Source: Bacteroides fragilis NCTC 9343 (lineage in GTDB: Bacteria > Bacteroidota > Bacteroidia > Bacteroidales > Bacteroidaceae). From it: a DNA stretch of 64,000 nt. Location of the stretch: NCBI RefSeq assembly GCF_000025985.1, contig NC_003228.3, positions 2,790,001-2,854,000 of the forward strand, given 5' to 3'. The position numbers and the translations under genes were made by a program. Below the pieces are notes generated by a model. That model saw nothing but the letters and a program-made list of their open reading frames with translations. It was not told where the DNA came from and made no database searches. This document shows positions 43,511 through 50,307 of this stretch, piece after piece (position 1 is the first letter of the stretch; every line of letters begins with the position of its first letter).

Positions 43511-43945
43511 GTGAAACTTATTGTTTATAACAGCCGGCTTGCAAAACGCATGCTGTTTCCGGGGTATTCGACAATCATGTTATTTGGCATTATCCTGACT
43601 AAAAGTGGGAAAGAAGAATGTCCGCCTGCATTGATCCGGCATGAGCAAATACACCAAAGACAGTATTTAGAGTGTTTTATACTCCCAGTTTTACCGGCCG
43701 TCCTGTTTACCCCATGGATACTGACCCTATGCCCTTTGAGTTTCTATATACTTTATCTGACAGAGTGGTTCATAAGTTTCGTACGGTATTTTTGGGGTCA
43801 GGGAATGACGGATCCGGGCAGAGCCGGCCATAGGGCATATATGTCGTCGGCCATGGAGATGGAGGCTAAGGTAAAAGAGGTGGAAACAGGGTATCTCGAA
43901 AGAAGAAAACACTTTGCATTTATGAGGTATTACGACAAAATATAA
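43511..43945 (+). CDS. Membrane protein with HEXXH motif
   Basis: From GTG 43511 the 144-residue product has an N-terminal hydrophobic stretch (about 17-30), then RHEQIHQRQ with H44, E45, H48 (a zinc metallopeptidase HEXXH motif). Two hydrophobic segments (about 54-90) and a charged tail with glutamates that could be third ligands follow. It lies 60 bases after the invertible cassette. A small membrane peptidase is possible; the target is unknown. Confidence 0.6.
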   Translation: MKLIVYNSRLAKRMLFPGYSTIMLFGIILTKSGKEECPPALIRHEQIHQRQYLECFILPVLPAVLFTPWILTLCPLSFYILYLTEWFISFVRYFWGQGMTDPGRAGHRAYMSSAMEMEAKVKEVETGYLERRKHFAFMRYYDKI

Positions 43946-44091
43946 ATGAGATACAACGGAGAATACCTAATTATAGGTAAATTAAAGTAGAGTTCTCCAT
44001 AGTTTAACTTTTTTAACCAATAATAGTATGCAGGAATGTATTAATGAAATACTTTTGTGCAAAAATATATTTATTCGCCATAAAAACACTT

Positions 44092-44103
44092 CGTTGTGAA
44101 ACG
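44092..44103 (+). repeat. GNRA hairpin element, type A copy 1
   Basis: CGTT-GTGA-AACG: a 4-bp stem capped by a GNRA-type tetraloop, with partly paired flanks. Same core as 45153, 45531, 45735 and 46026. Confidence 0.6.
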
Positions 44104-44158
44104 CGGGAGTTGCTTATATTTTATAGAAAAGGAGAAGAAAAATCTCCAATCTACACTA

Positions 44159-44229
44159 GGGGATACATATCTCTTCACTAATAAATGATCCCCACTCAGT
44201 GTTTAAGTTAAATTTTTATATGTATCCCC
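44159..44229 (+). promoter_or_regulatory. Possible attenuator with mutually exclusive stems
   Basis: GGGGATACATAT (44159-44170) is a perfect complement of ATATGTATCCCC (44218-44229), whose last four bases are part of the terminator arm at 44226. GGGGAT can instead pair with ATCCCC (44188-44193), freeing the terminator. The arrangement is that of an antiterminator/anti-antiterminator switch upstream of the 44559 gene. Confidence 0.4.
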
Positions 44230-44261
44230 GCCACTTAGTGATAAGAGGCGGGGTTTGTTTT
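44226..44261 (+). terminator. GNRA hairpin element, type B copy 1 (terminator)
   Basis: CCCCGCCACTTA-GTGA-TAAGAGGCGGGG with one mismatch, followed by TTTGTTTT. Intrinsic terminator with a GTGA tetraloop. Confidence 0.75.
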
Positions 44262-44558
44262 GGAAAATCATTATCCCTATTTAATAACTTACTTCAATGG
44301 ATATGGTAGTTTCCCTATAGATAAAAGTCCCGTTATTTATCGAATATACAAGGTCATCTACTGAAATACACAAGGTGATTTTGGGGAATTATGCCACAAT
44401 ATGTATAGCGATTCTACACTTTTTCTACAATCCTTTTTTTAGTCATATTATATAATAATCTATTTATCAGCATATTATACTTATTATAAAACTTTGGCAT
44501 ACACCTTGCTCTTTGGTAGATAAAGTTAGTTTTAATTATCCATACTAAAAATGTAATT

Positions 44559-44897
44559 ATGAAGAAAGTATTAGTAGCATTGACAATGGTTATGGGGATG
44601 GGCAGCGCAGTAGCGTTTGCACAAGAACCGGTTAAGCTCCCCGCTATGGAACAGAATCAACAAACATCTCAAGACAAATTCACAAAGATTACTGTCAAAG
44701 AGCTTCCGCAAGTAGTCAAGAGTACTTTGTCCAAGGATTACGAAGGAACTATAGTTAAAGAGGCTTTCGTTGCTGAAAAAGAAAACGGAAAGGTTTACAA
44801 GATAATTGTAACAGCAATCAAAGAAGACCAATCAACTGAAGAGATAACTGTATTGTTGAATGAAAAAGGGGAACCTGTGAATGAAAAAGATTGCTAA
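44559..44897 (+). CDS. Small secreted PepSY-like protein
   Basis: The 112-residue protein has a cleavable signal peptide (MKKVLVALTMVMGMGSAVAFAQ, about 22 residues) and a PepSY-like fold in the mature part: ITVKELPQVVKSTLSKDYEGTIVKEAFVAE, then a KVYKIIVTA strand. It is AT-rich and lies between the late operon and integrase, in a region of its own with candidate TTTG promoter elements upstream. This is a typical place for lysogenic conversion genes. Periplasmic; role unknown. Confidence 0.7.
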   Translation: MKKVLVALTMVMGMGSAVAFAQEPVKLPAMEQNQQTSQDKFTKITVKELPQVVKSTLSKDYEGTIVKEAFVAEKENGKVYKIIVTAIKEDQSTEEITVLLNEKGEPVNEKDC

Positions 44898-45034
44898 GGA
44901 AAGCATTTCATTCACTATGTGACGAAATCAATTTCTTTTTTTAATCTTTAAGTACGAAAAAGAGGGGAATAAATACCTCTTGAAGGCAAAACAGTGATTA
45001 GTACCTTCTCCAAGCGTAAATGTGTTAATAGTGT

Positions 45035-45060
45035 CCTGCTTCTTAGTGATAAGAAGCAGG
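45035..45060 (+). repeat. GNRA hairpin element, type B copy 2
   Basis: CCTGCTTCTTA-GTGA-TAAGAAGCAGG, a perfect 11-bp stem with a GTGA tetraloop. No T-run follows. Confidence 0.7.
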
Positions 45061-45152
45061 AATTAAAAAAAAGTAGGTTTAAAGCGAATTATAATTTATA
45101 TGCACGCTTTTTCGATAAAAATCTTTCATTAAATTATTTGCCACAAAATCCT

Positions 45153-45164
45153 CGTTGAGAAACG
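45153..45164 (+). repeat. GNRA hairpin element, type A copy 2
   Basis: CGTT-GAGA-AACG. Its flanks (GCCACAAAA before, CGGAAG after) match those of copy 1 closely, so these two copies share ancestry. Confidence 0.6.
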
Positions 45165-45268
45165 CGGAAGGTAGTTTGTTTTATATGGGAATGGCTTAAT
45201 ATTACCCCTCTTGCACTATCGGTCATTCTCGAGAAAGCTATTCATAAATAGTAATCTTTTTTATTCTA

Positions 45269-45304
45269 TCCCGCTTCTTAGTGATAAGAGGTGGGATTTT
45301 GTTT
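45269..45304 (+). terminator. GNRA hairpin element, type B copy 3 (terminator)
   Basis: TCCCGCTTCTTA-GTGA-TAAGAGGTGGGA: the two differences from perfect pairing are G.U and U.G wobbles if read as plus-strand RNA. TTTTGTTTT follows. Confidence 0.75.
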
Positions 45305-45507
45305 TCATATCCTCACCTAAAGAGTTATCCTTCCCGTGTCTCAGATCTCCCTTTGCTAACTTAAAGAGCGCGTGCTAATCACTATTTATTGGTACTCCCC
45401 CTTCCTTGAAAAAGTGCATATCTTTAAAACAGGAAAATCCTAAATAGATTTTTCTAAAAAAGTGTATTTTTTATCCAAGTATATATTATGTTTTAATTAT
45501 ATAATAT

Positions 45508-45515
45508 TATATTTG
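45508..45515 (+). promoter_or_regulatory. Bacteroides -7 promoter element candidate
   Basis: TATATTTG fits the TAnnTTTG element. A start near 45522 would place hairpin A3 at the 5' end of a transcript reaching hairpin A4 about 240 bases on. No convincing -33 TTTG at the right distance. Confidence 0.35.
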
Positions 45516-45530
45516 CATCGGTTAATATTT

Positions 45531-45542
45531 CGTTGGGAAACG
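45531..45542 (+). repeat. GNRA hairpin element, type A copy 3
   Basis: CGTT-GGGA-AACG with outer pairs TT/AA that differ from the other copies, which suggests covariation of the outer stem. Confidence 0.55.
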
Positions 45543-45725
45543 GAACACTCGATTATGTTTAGTTAGTGTAAAAGATAGGAAAACAGAAAAAGAGATTTCT
45601 GTATATAGTAAATGTATGATATTACATTTTTCACTTTTGCATAGTATAATTTTATAATTGTTGGTACTGCTTCTACAAAATGAAGAAGCGAAGATGTTTT
45701 TTACGCTAAACAAAATTGTACAGTG

Positions 45726-45754
45726 TATTGCCTACGTTGCGAAACGCAGGCAAT
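45726..45754 (+). repeat. GNRA hairpin element, type A copy 4
   Basis: TATTGCCTACGTT-GCGA-AACGCAGGCAATA, a 13-bp stem with a single A-C mismatch. Confidence 0.7.
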
Positions 45755-46016
45755 ATAATTAATAACACCAACATGACCATTGGGCTGTTTGAATGTGAAT
45801 AGATGGCCGGGAACACGCAAGTAATAATTTATTAGATTGTTGTGAAACAAGACTTATCCCTCTATTATAAATCTAGTGTGTATCAACCAAAGAGAGGGGA
45901 GTTTGCTTCAAATATATATATCCCCTCTCCACTACATCGCATGAAGCGAAGTTTAGTTAAAAATCTATTTCTTAGAGCAAGGACTAAAAAAACTCTCATG
46001 CTTAGTATTCAGTATA

Positions 46017-46046
46017 TATTGCCTACGTTGGGAAACGTAGGCAATA
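46017..46046. terminator. GNRA hairpin element, type A copy 5, at the integrase 3' end
   Basis: TATTGCCTACGTT-GGGA-AACGTAGGCAATA, a perfect 13-bp stem. It lies 23 bases beyond the integrase stop codon on the leftward side and could end that transcript. Confidence 0.7.
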
Positions 46047-46069
46047 TTATTCTTTTCTTCAACAGTATT

Positions 46070-47314
46070 TCATTTCAAGTTCTCTAAATAATCAAGCACC
46101 TGTCGGTTGGCTTTGTCCACTTTCTCCATATCATAATCGATATAAATACTTGTAGTTTTACACCCAAATTCATGACCAAGGGCCAATGAAATAACATCTT
46201 TTGACACTCCTATTTTATGTGCTATTGTCGCCCATGTATGACGCGCCCAATAAACCGTTAGCTCTGGAAATAAGGGAAAGCGTTTTTTTACTCGTCTTCT
46301 TTTACCATTAATCACCTTTTCTACTAGTTCAACACTTCCGATCTCTTGGAGGTTTTCATTAAGTCTGTGAGCGTAATCTTTATAATTCTTGTAACGCTCA
46401 AGAATATTAAGTAAATACTTACTTCCTTTGTATCGTTCGATTATCTCGGCTGCTTCGGGTTCTACTTTTATATTATATATTTTCTTAGTCTTAGCCCTTC
46501 GATATTCAATTCTGCCGTTTCTAATTTTCTCCAAACGACATAAATCAACAGTATTTATGCCTACAAGATAGAAAATTAACATAAAAATATCGACATATTG
46601 CTTCTGATGCTCTTCGCAAGGATAATCTCTTAGAGTCACAAGTTCCTCTGGAGTCAATGCCCTTTTTGCAGTTGCCTCTTGTTTTATTTTAAATCTCCTA
46701 AATGGATAACATGAAATAGTTTCAGTATTAAGAGCATCATTAAATACAGCTCGGATATTTCTCATGTGAATACTAATCGAGTTAACTTTAGAGGTCTCTG
46801 AAAGATGAATCTCAAAACTCTTTAGCCAAGCATAGGTCACATCTTCAAATCTAAACTTATCTGGTACATCCACAAAACGACATATACGATCAAGTGTATA
46901 TTGGTAGACTGCCTTCGTTTGGGGATTTTTCTTTCCTTCCACAAACCTTGTATAATACTGCACAAAAGAACATCCAGTTTCTTCCTGTTTCTCCTCTAAT
47001 TTTCCCCTCAATAATATTCGTTGAAGATGCTCCTTGAACTGTTTTCCTGTCATTAAGTCCAACTTTCCGGCAATCCTTAAATTCAATAATTCCGTTTCAG
47101 CACAATGCACTCGCTGGGAGATATAGCCATTAAGGAATGACTTGTTAGGACCATTGATCACCTTTCCTTTTGTGGAGTCCCACTGATCTGGAGATAATAA
47201 AACACCAAGATTGATTAAGGCCTGCTGCCTTTTGTGTGTGACATTAATTTTAAGAGGAAACTTTCCATCTTTCCTATTCACACGTTTGTCGAAATACAAT
47301 TTAATAGAAGCCAT
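46070..47314 (-). CDS. Phage integrase, Bacteroides-type tyrosine recombinase
   Basis: The 414-residue protein has an N-terminal arm-binding domain (about 1-90), a SAM-like core-binding domain (about 108-205) and a C-terminal catalytic domain (about 215-410). Catalytic residues seen are Lys in YRRAKTKK, the box ARHTWAT (His-Thr replacing HxxR as in this family), GH in ISLALGHEFG, and the nucleophile Tyr in TSIYIDYD. The first catalytic Arg position lies in GINTVDLCRL. It is next to attR and reads away from it, so it should catalyse insertion into tRNA-Pro. It is the only site-specific recombinase gene seen here. Confidence 0.92.
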   Translation of the reverse strand: MASIKLYFDKRVNRKDGKFPLKINVTHKRQQALINLGVLLSPDQWDSTKGKVINGPNKSFLNGYISQRVHCAETELLNLRIAGKLDLMTGKQFKEHLQRILLRGKLEEKQEETGCSFVQYYTRFVEGKKNPQTKAVYQYTLDRICRFVDVPDKFRFEDVTYAWLKSFEIHLSETSKVNSISIHMRNIRAVFNDALNTETISCYPFRRFKIKQEATAKRALTPEELVTLRDYPCEEHQKQYVDIFMLIFYLVGINTVDLCRLEKIRNGRIEYRRAKTKKIYNIKVEPEAAEIIERYKGSKYLLNILERYKNYKDYAHRLNENLQEIGSVELVEKVINGKRRRVKKRFPLFPELTVYWARHTWATIAHKIGVSKDVISLALGHEFGCKTTSIYIDYDMEKVDKANRQVLDYLENLK

Positions 47315-47329
47315 AATAAATACTCAAGA

Positions 47330-47350
47330 TTTGCATGATTTTTGCATGAT
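47330..47350. promoter_or_regulatory. Two TTTGCATGAT repeats, possible integrase arm sites
   Basis: TTTGCATGAT occurs at 47330-47339 and 47341-47350, spaced 11 bases, just upstream of the integrase start. TTTGCATGA also occurs near attL at 6587-6595. Sites shared by both ends fit arm-type integrase binding. Confidence 0.5.
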
Positions 47351-47477
47351 TCGGCATCCGAAATGCCCAAAATTCATCCAAATAATGCAATTAAACTCTT
47401 TTTTTTTTAATGACTATTAGCAGAAAAAAAATGCCAATAATCAAGTTCTAAAACTTAAATATCAGCATTTTTCTTTG

Positions 47478-47552
47478 TCGGGGTAGCGGGATTCGAACCC
47501 ACGACCCCCAGCTCCCAAAGCTGGTGCGCTAACCGGACTGCGCTACACCCCG
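47478..47552 (-). tRNA. tRNA-Pro (UGG), copy inside the prophage boundary
   Basis: The reverse complement folds as a normal cloverleaf: acceptor CGGGGTG/TACCCCG, anticodon loop with TGG, T-loop GTTCGAATC. CCA is not encoded. It differs from the next tRNA only in one anticodon-stem pair, changed on both sides (CCAGC/GCTGG versus CCTGC/GCAGG), so pairing is kept and both should work. Confidence 0.95.
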
Positions 47553-47587
47553 AAACACTTGTAAAAAAAGAGAACTTCCTTTTTCTT

Positions 47588-47634
47588 TGTCGGGGTAGCG
47601 GGATTCGAACCCACGACCCCCTGCTCCCAAAGCA
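47588..47634. other. attR: right copy of the 47-bp att repeat
   Basis: Identical to 6483-6529 and lies within the intact tRNA-Pro at 47590-47664. The insertion therefore restores the tRNA gene with phage-supplied 3' sequence. Confidence 0.9.
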
Positions 47635-47664
47635 GGTGCGCTAACCGGACTGCGCTACACCCCG
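47590..47664 (-). tRNA. tRNA-Pro (UGG), integration target
   Basis: Complete cloverleaf with TGG anticodon, discriminator A and no encoded CCA. Its 3' 45 bases belong to the att core. It is separated from the other tRNA-Pro by 37 bases; both share the flank TTTTCTTTGT. Confidence 0.95.
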
Positions 47665-47814
47665 TTTTATAGGGAAGTTCCTTTCAAAAGCGGTGCAAAG
47701 ATAGGGACTATTTTTTAATATACAATAGTGGAGGAACGTTTTTTTGATATTTATTTTTTAACACCCTGTCCGTCATATATTTGAATATGAAATAAAAAAA
47801 GAGGATTACTCATT

Positions 47815-47851
47815 AAAAGAGTCCCGGTTCTGATGGAATCGGGACTCTTTT
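47815..47851. terminator. Intrinsic terminator
   Basis: AAAAGAGTCCCG (47815-47826) and CGGGACTCTTTT (47840-47851) form a perfect 12-bp stem. It ends the leftward gene at 47875-48093. Confidence 0.85.
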
Positions 47852-47874
47852 ACCAAACAAACGACAGAGAACAG

Positions 47875-48093
47875 TTACTCAAGATCCTCTTTTACTACTT
47901 CATCTATCTCCTTGAGCTTCTTCTCCTTTGACTTTTTGTTGCCGGCAGATTTCTTTTTGGTATCATCATACACATTGTCTGCACGGTCTTCCATCTCTTC
48001 ACTCCAGTCGTCATACATATTTGTTGCCGGCTGGCCGGTAAGAGTGGTATTCTCTTCTGCGATAGGTACATCTCTGTTAATTACTTTTGCCAT
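47875..48093 (-). CDS. Small charged hypothetical protein
   Basis: A 72-residue protein rich in Asp, Glu and Lys, with a Lys-rich stretch (TKKKSAGNKKSKEKK). Probably disordered. A terminator follows. Function unknown. Confidence 0.55.
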   Translation of the reverse strand: MAKVINRDVPIAEENTTLTGQPATNMYDDWSEEMEDRADNVYDDTKKKSAGNKKSKEKKLKEIDEVVKEDLE

Positions 48094-48278
48094 ATGTTCT
48101 ACATTTTATTATTATGCTATAAAGACAATAAAAAATAGAAAAAGTTCTCCGTGTTAATGAAGTTTGATACTATTAGATAGATTTTAAAGCGGTATTTCAA
48201 GTTATATTTCCGAAAGCAGTGAACTAAATGCCGTTTCAAATGTATAATACAGAAATATCACCATTAAAAACGAATGTC

Positions 48279-48431
48279 ATGAGATTGAAAACTCCCAAAC
48301 CGATACGGCTTATTGCCCTTGCCGGCATAGCCTTGTTTATAGACAGTTCTGTTTCCATTCCCTCTGTCAGCGTAAAGGACTGGACCGAAATAGACGAAAC
48401 AGGTAACCCACTTTATCCACTACCCAAATAA
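48279..48431 (+). CDS. Small exported or membrane protein (50 aa)
   Basis: From ATG 48279 (MRLKTPKPIRLIALAGIALFI) a basic start and a hydrophobic helix precede a short polar tail. The frame is open to 48228. It lies 8 bases before the DUF1622 gene. Confidence 0.4.
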   Translation: MRLKTPKPIRLIALAGIALFIDSSVSIPSVSVKDWTEIDETGNPLYPLPK

Positions 48432-48439
48432 CAACTCTT

Positions 48440-48781
48440 ATGCTTACACAATTTTTAAATCTACTTGCTACTATCATCAGCGTCATCAGTTTGCTGATCG
48501 TAACTTATGGCGCGCTTATTGCCATTATTTCTTTCATTATCAATGAACTGAAGAGAGTAACCGGAGCTTACACCCCGACCAATATCCGAAAGTTGAGAGC
48601 CGTGTTCGGCACTTACCTGCTATTGGGGCTGGAGTTCCTTATCGCTTCGGACATATTGAAAACGGTATTGGAACCTACAATGAACGAACTGATTATTCTG
48701 GGAGGTATTGTCGTTGTAAGAACCATATTATCGGTATTCCTCAACAAAGAAATCAAAGAATTGGAAACAGAAAATAACTAA
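48440..48781 (+). CDS. DUF1622 family membrane protein
   Basis: The 113-residue product has three membrane helices (about 5-35, 52-72, 82-100), with the conserved Arg-rich cytoplasmic loop (NIRKLRAVFGTYLLLGLEFLIASDILKTV) typical of DUF1622. Physiological role unknown. Probably cotranscribed with the small genes on either side. Confidence 0.8.
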   Translation: MLTQFLNLLATIISVISLLIVTYGALIAIISFIINELKRVTGAYTPTNIRKLRAVFGTYLLLGLEFLIASDILKTVLEPTMNELIILGGIVVVRTILSVFLNKEIKELETENN

Positions 48782-48849
48782 AACATAGTGAACCAACCAT
48801 CTGTAATGGCGTTTATATTATTATTAATAAAAGAAAGGAGATCGGACTT

Positions 48850-49023
48850 ATGAATACCGAAAAAGAGAAAACTTCATCAGAAGAACAAAAAAAGGCTGAA
48901 AAAGTGCTTAAAGACAAAGTTCCCGTACAGCAAACCGGAACCTACAGCGAAGCCACCAAGAAAGAAGTGCGCGACGCAGTAAAAGAGCTCAATCCGGACA
49001 TGAGCGGATTGGATAGGGGTTAA
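48850..49023 (+). CDS. Small charged hypothetical protein (57 aa)
   Basis: Frame MNTEKEKTSSEEQKKAEKVL...ending PDMSGLDRG, highly charged and probably helical or disordered. It has a good purine-rich leader (AAAGAAAGGAG). Its stop overlaps a hairpin shared with the convergent kinase gene. Confidence 0.5.
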   Translation: MNTEKEKTSSEEQKKAEKVLKDKVPVQQTGTYSEATKKEVRDAVKELNPDMSGLDRG

Positions 49024-49034
49024 CAGCCCCTATC
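49012..49034. terminator. Bidirectional hairpin between convergent genes
   Basis: GATAGGGG (49012-49019) pairs with CCCCTATC (49027-49034). It overlaps the ends of both the 48850 gene and the histidine kinase gene. Confidence 0.6.
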
Positions 49035-50307
49035 TTCCCGGAAACATCAGTGTAAAGCAGCTTCCTTTCCCTATCTCTGAGGAGACTGTAATGGTGCCGC
49101 CATGCAGATTCATGATCTGCTTACATAAACTGAGTCCGATGCCGGACCCCGATGGCTTGGTCGTAAAGAACGGAACAAATACTTTGTCTATCACTTCCGG
49201 AAGAATGCCTTCGCCGTTGTCACGCACCGTGAGACTGCAAACTTTTCCGGGGACCTGTTCCAACTCTACTTCTATCTGCGGTGCAGTATTTTGTCCGCAG
49301 GACTCTTTGGCATTTTTAATCAGATTGATCAGCACCTGCTCTATCTGGGCACGATCAATGTACAGAGTGGCCCCCCTGTGTGTTGCCGCAAAATGAATGA
49401 ACGAATCAGGGAAGAGTTTCCTTAGGTCGGAAAAGAGTTCGTCCACCGCTACCAATGTGCGGGCAGGAGTGGGGATACGAGTCAACCGACGGTAGTTTTC
49501 CACAAAACCGAGCAGCCCTTTACTTCTCCGATGGATGGTCTGCATGGCTTGCAACATCACTCCGTATTCTTTCTCACTGAGCCGTTCGGGTATTCCGCGT
49601 TCACTCAATGTTTCGGATAATGAAATGATAGGAGTGATAGAGTTCATTATTTCATGGGTCAATACCCGTATCAACTTCTGCCAGGCTTCCATCTCGTTAC
49701 GTTCCAATACCGAATGGATGTTTTTCAGGCTGACCAACAGCCTTTCCTTATTTTGTGCGGCAAACAAAGTACATGATACCGCCATCTCTACCGAGGCTCC
49801 TTGCTGCCGGATACGTACCACCTGCGTCTCGTTCCAGGAGGTGGTCAGCCACTCCTGAGGCAACCGGGATTCTTGTCCGACCAGTGCCACGGCCGCACGG
49901 TTCATCCATTCCACCCGGCCCGAACGGTCAGTCACCACCACAGCCGTATCTACCTTATTTAAAAGGTTCTCGTAATACTGGTGCTTGATCTCTTCCTCGA
50001 GCAGGCGTCCGCGGAACAACCTAAGTGTCTGAGAGAGTTCGTCCGCCAGTTCAACCATCATCTTGCTTTTAAACGGCGGCTGAAAGTTCTGCGTCATGTC
50101 ATTGAAGCGGATGCAGTCTGTCAGTCGTCTCATCATGCCTGCCAATTTCATCTGGATGGAATAGAGATGAACGCCTGTAGCGATCAGCAGGATGCCCACA
50201 ATCAGAGTACTGAACCATAATTCGTAACAGAACAGCAAGTATCCTCCGATGGAGAGCACCACCAACAATAGAATGTGCAGCACCACACTGATGGAATAGC
50301 GTTTCAT
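49030..50307 (-). CDS. Sensor histidine kinase, NtrB/AtoS-like
   Basis: The 425-residue membrane kinase has two N-terminal helices (about 6-50), a PAS-like domain (about 112-190: VDTAVVVTDRSGRVEWMNRAAVALVG), a HisKA region with the phospho-acceptor His in LTHEIMNSITPI, and an HATPase domain with N, G1 (DNGEGILP), F and G2 (GSGIGLSL) boxes. Its start overlaps the stop of the response regulator gene by 4 bases (ATGA). It should phosphorylate that regulator; the signal is unknown, perhaps envelope or drug stress given the export genes next door. Confidence 0.92.
   Translation of the reverse strand: MKRYSISVVLHILLLVVLSIGGYLLFCYELWFSTLIVGILLIATGVHLYSIQMKLAGMMRRLTDCIRFNDMTQNFQPPFKSKMMVELADELSQTLRLFRGRLLEEEIKHQYYENLLNKVDTAVVVTDRSGRVEWMNRAAVALVGQESRLPQEWLTTSWNETQVVRIRQQGASVEMAVSCTLFAAQNKERLLVSLKNIHSVLERNEMEAWQKLIRVLTHEIMNSITPIISLSETLSERGIPERLSEKEYGVMLQAMQTIHRRSKGLLGFVENYRRLTRIPTPARTLVAVDELFSDLRKLFPDSFIHFAATHRGATLYIDRAQIEQVLINLIKNAKESCGQNTAPQIEVELEQVPGKVCSLTVRDNGEGILPEVIDKVFVPFFTTKPSGSGIGLSLCKQIMNLHGGTITVSSEIGKGSCFTLMFPGR

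Larger units (their letters stand above)
44898..46069. other. 1.2 kb hairpin-rich non-coding region
   Basis: No convincing gene is present; open frames are short and AT-biased. It contains six hairpin elements of two types (A at 45153, 45531, 45726, 46017; B at 45035, 45269), all with GNRA-type tetraloops, and a TAnnTTTG promoter-like element at 45508. Small RNA genes are the best guess. Confidence 0.5.
6483..47634. mobile_element. Integrated siphovirus-type prophage in tRNA-Pro
   Basis: The ends are a 47-bp perfect direct repeat derived from tRNA-Pro. A tyrosine integrase gene lies beside the right end. Between them are regulators, a replication region and a complete set of late genes (protease, capsid, terminase, portal, tape measure, tail tip, holin, endolysin). 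Base composition shifts at both borders. No transposase of the Mu type is present, so integration is site-specific. All core modules look intact, so the prophage may be functional. Confidence 0.9.

Noticed and set aside
45842..46087. An 81-codon frame before the integrase
   Set aside because: It runs through hairpin A5 into the integrase 3' end and has unlikely composition.
47478..47552. The inner tRNA-Pro as the attR partner
   Set aside because: Its anticodon stem differs from attL on both sides, breaking the match, whereas the outer tRNA matches over 47 bases without a difference.
6483..47634. Mu-like transposable phage
   Set aside because: No DDE transposase or MuB-like gene; ends are a tRNA-derived att repeat and a tyrosine integrase is present.
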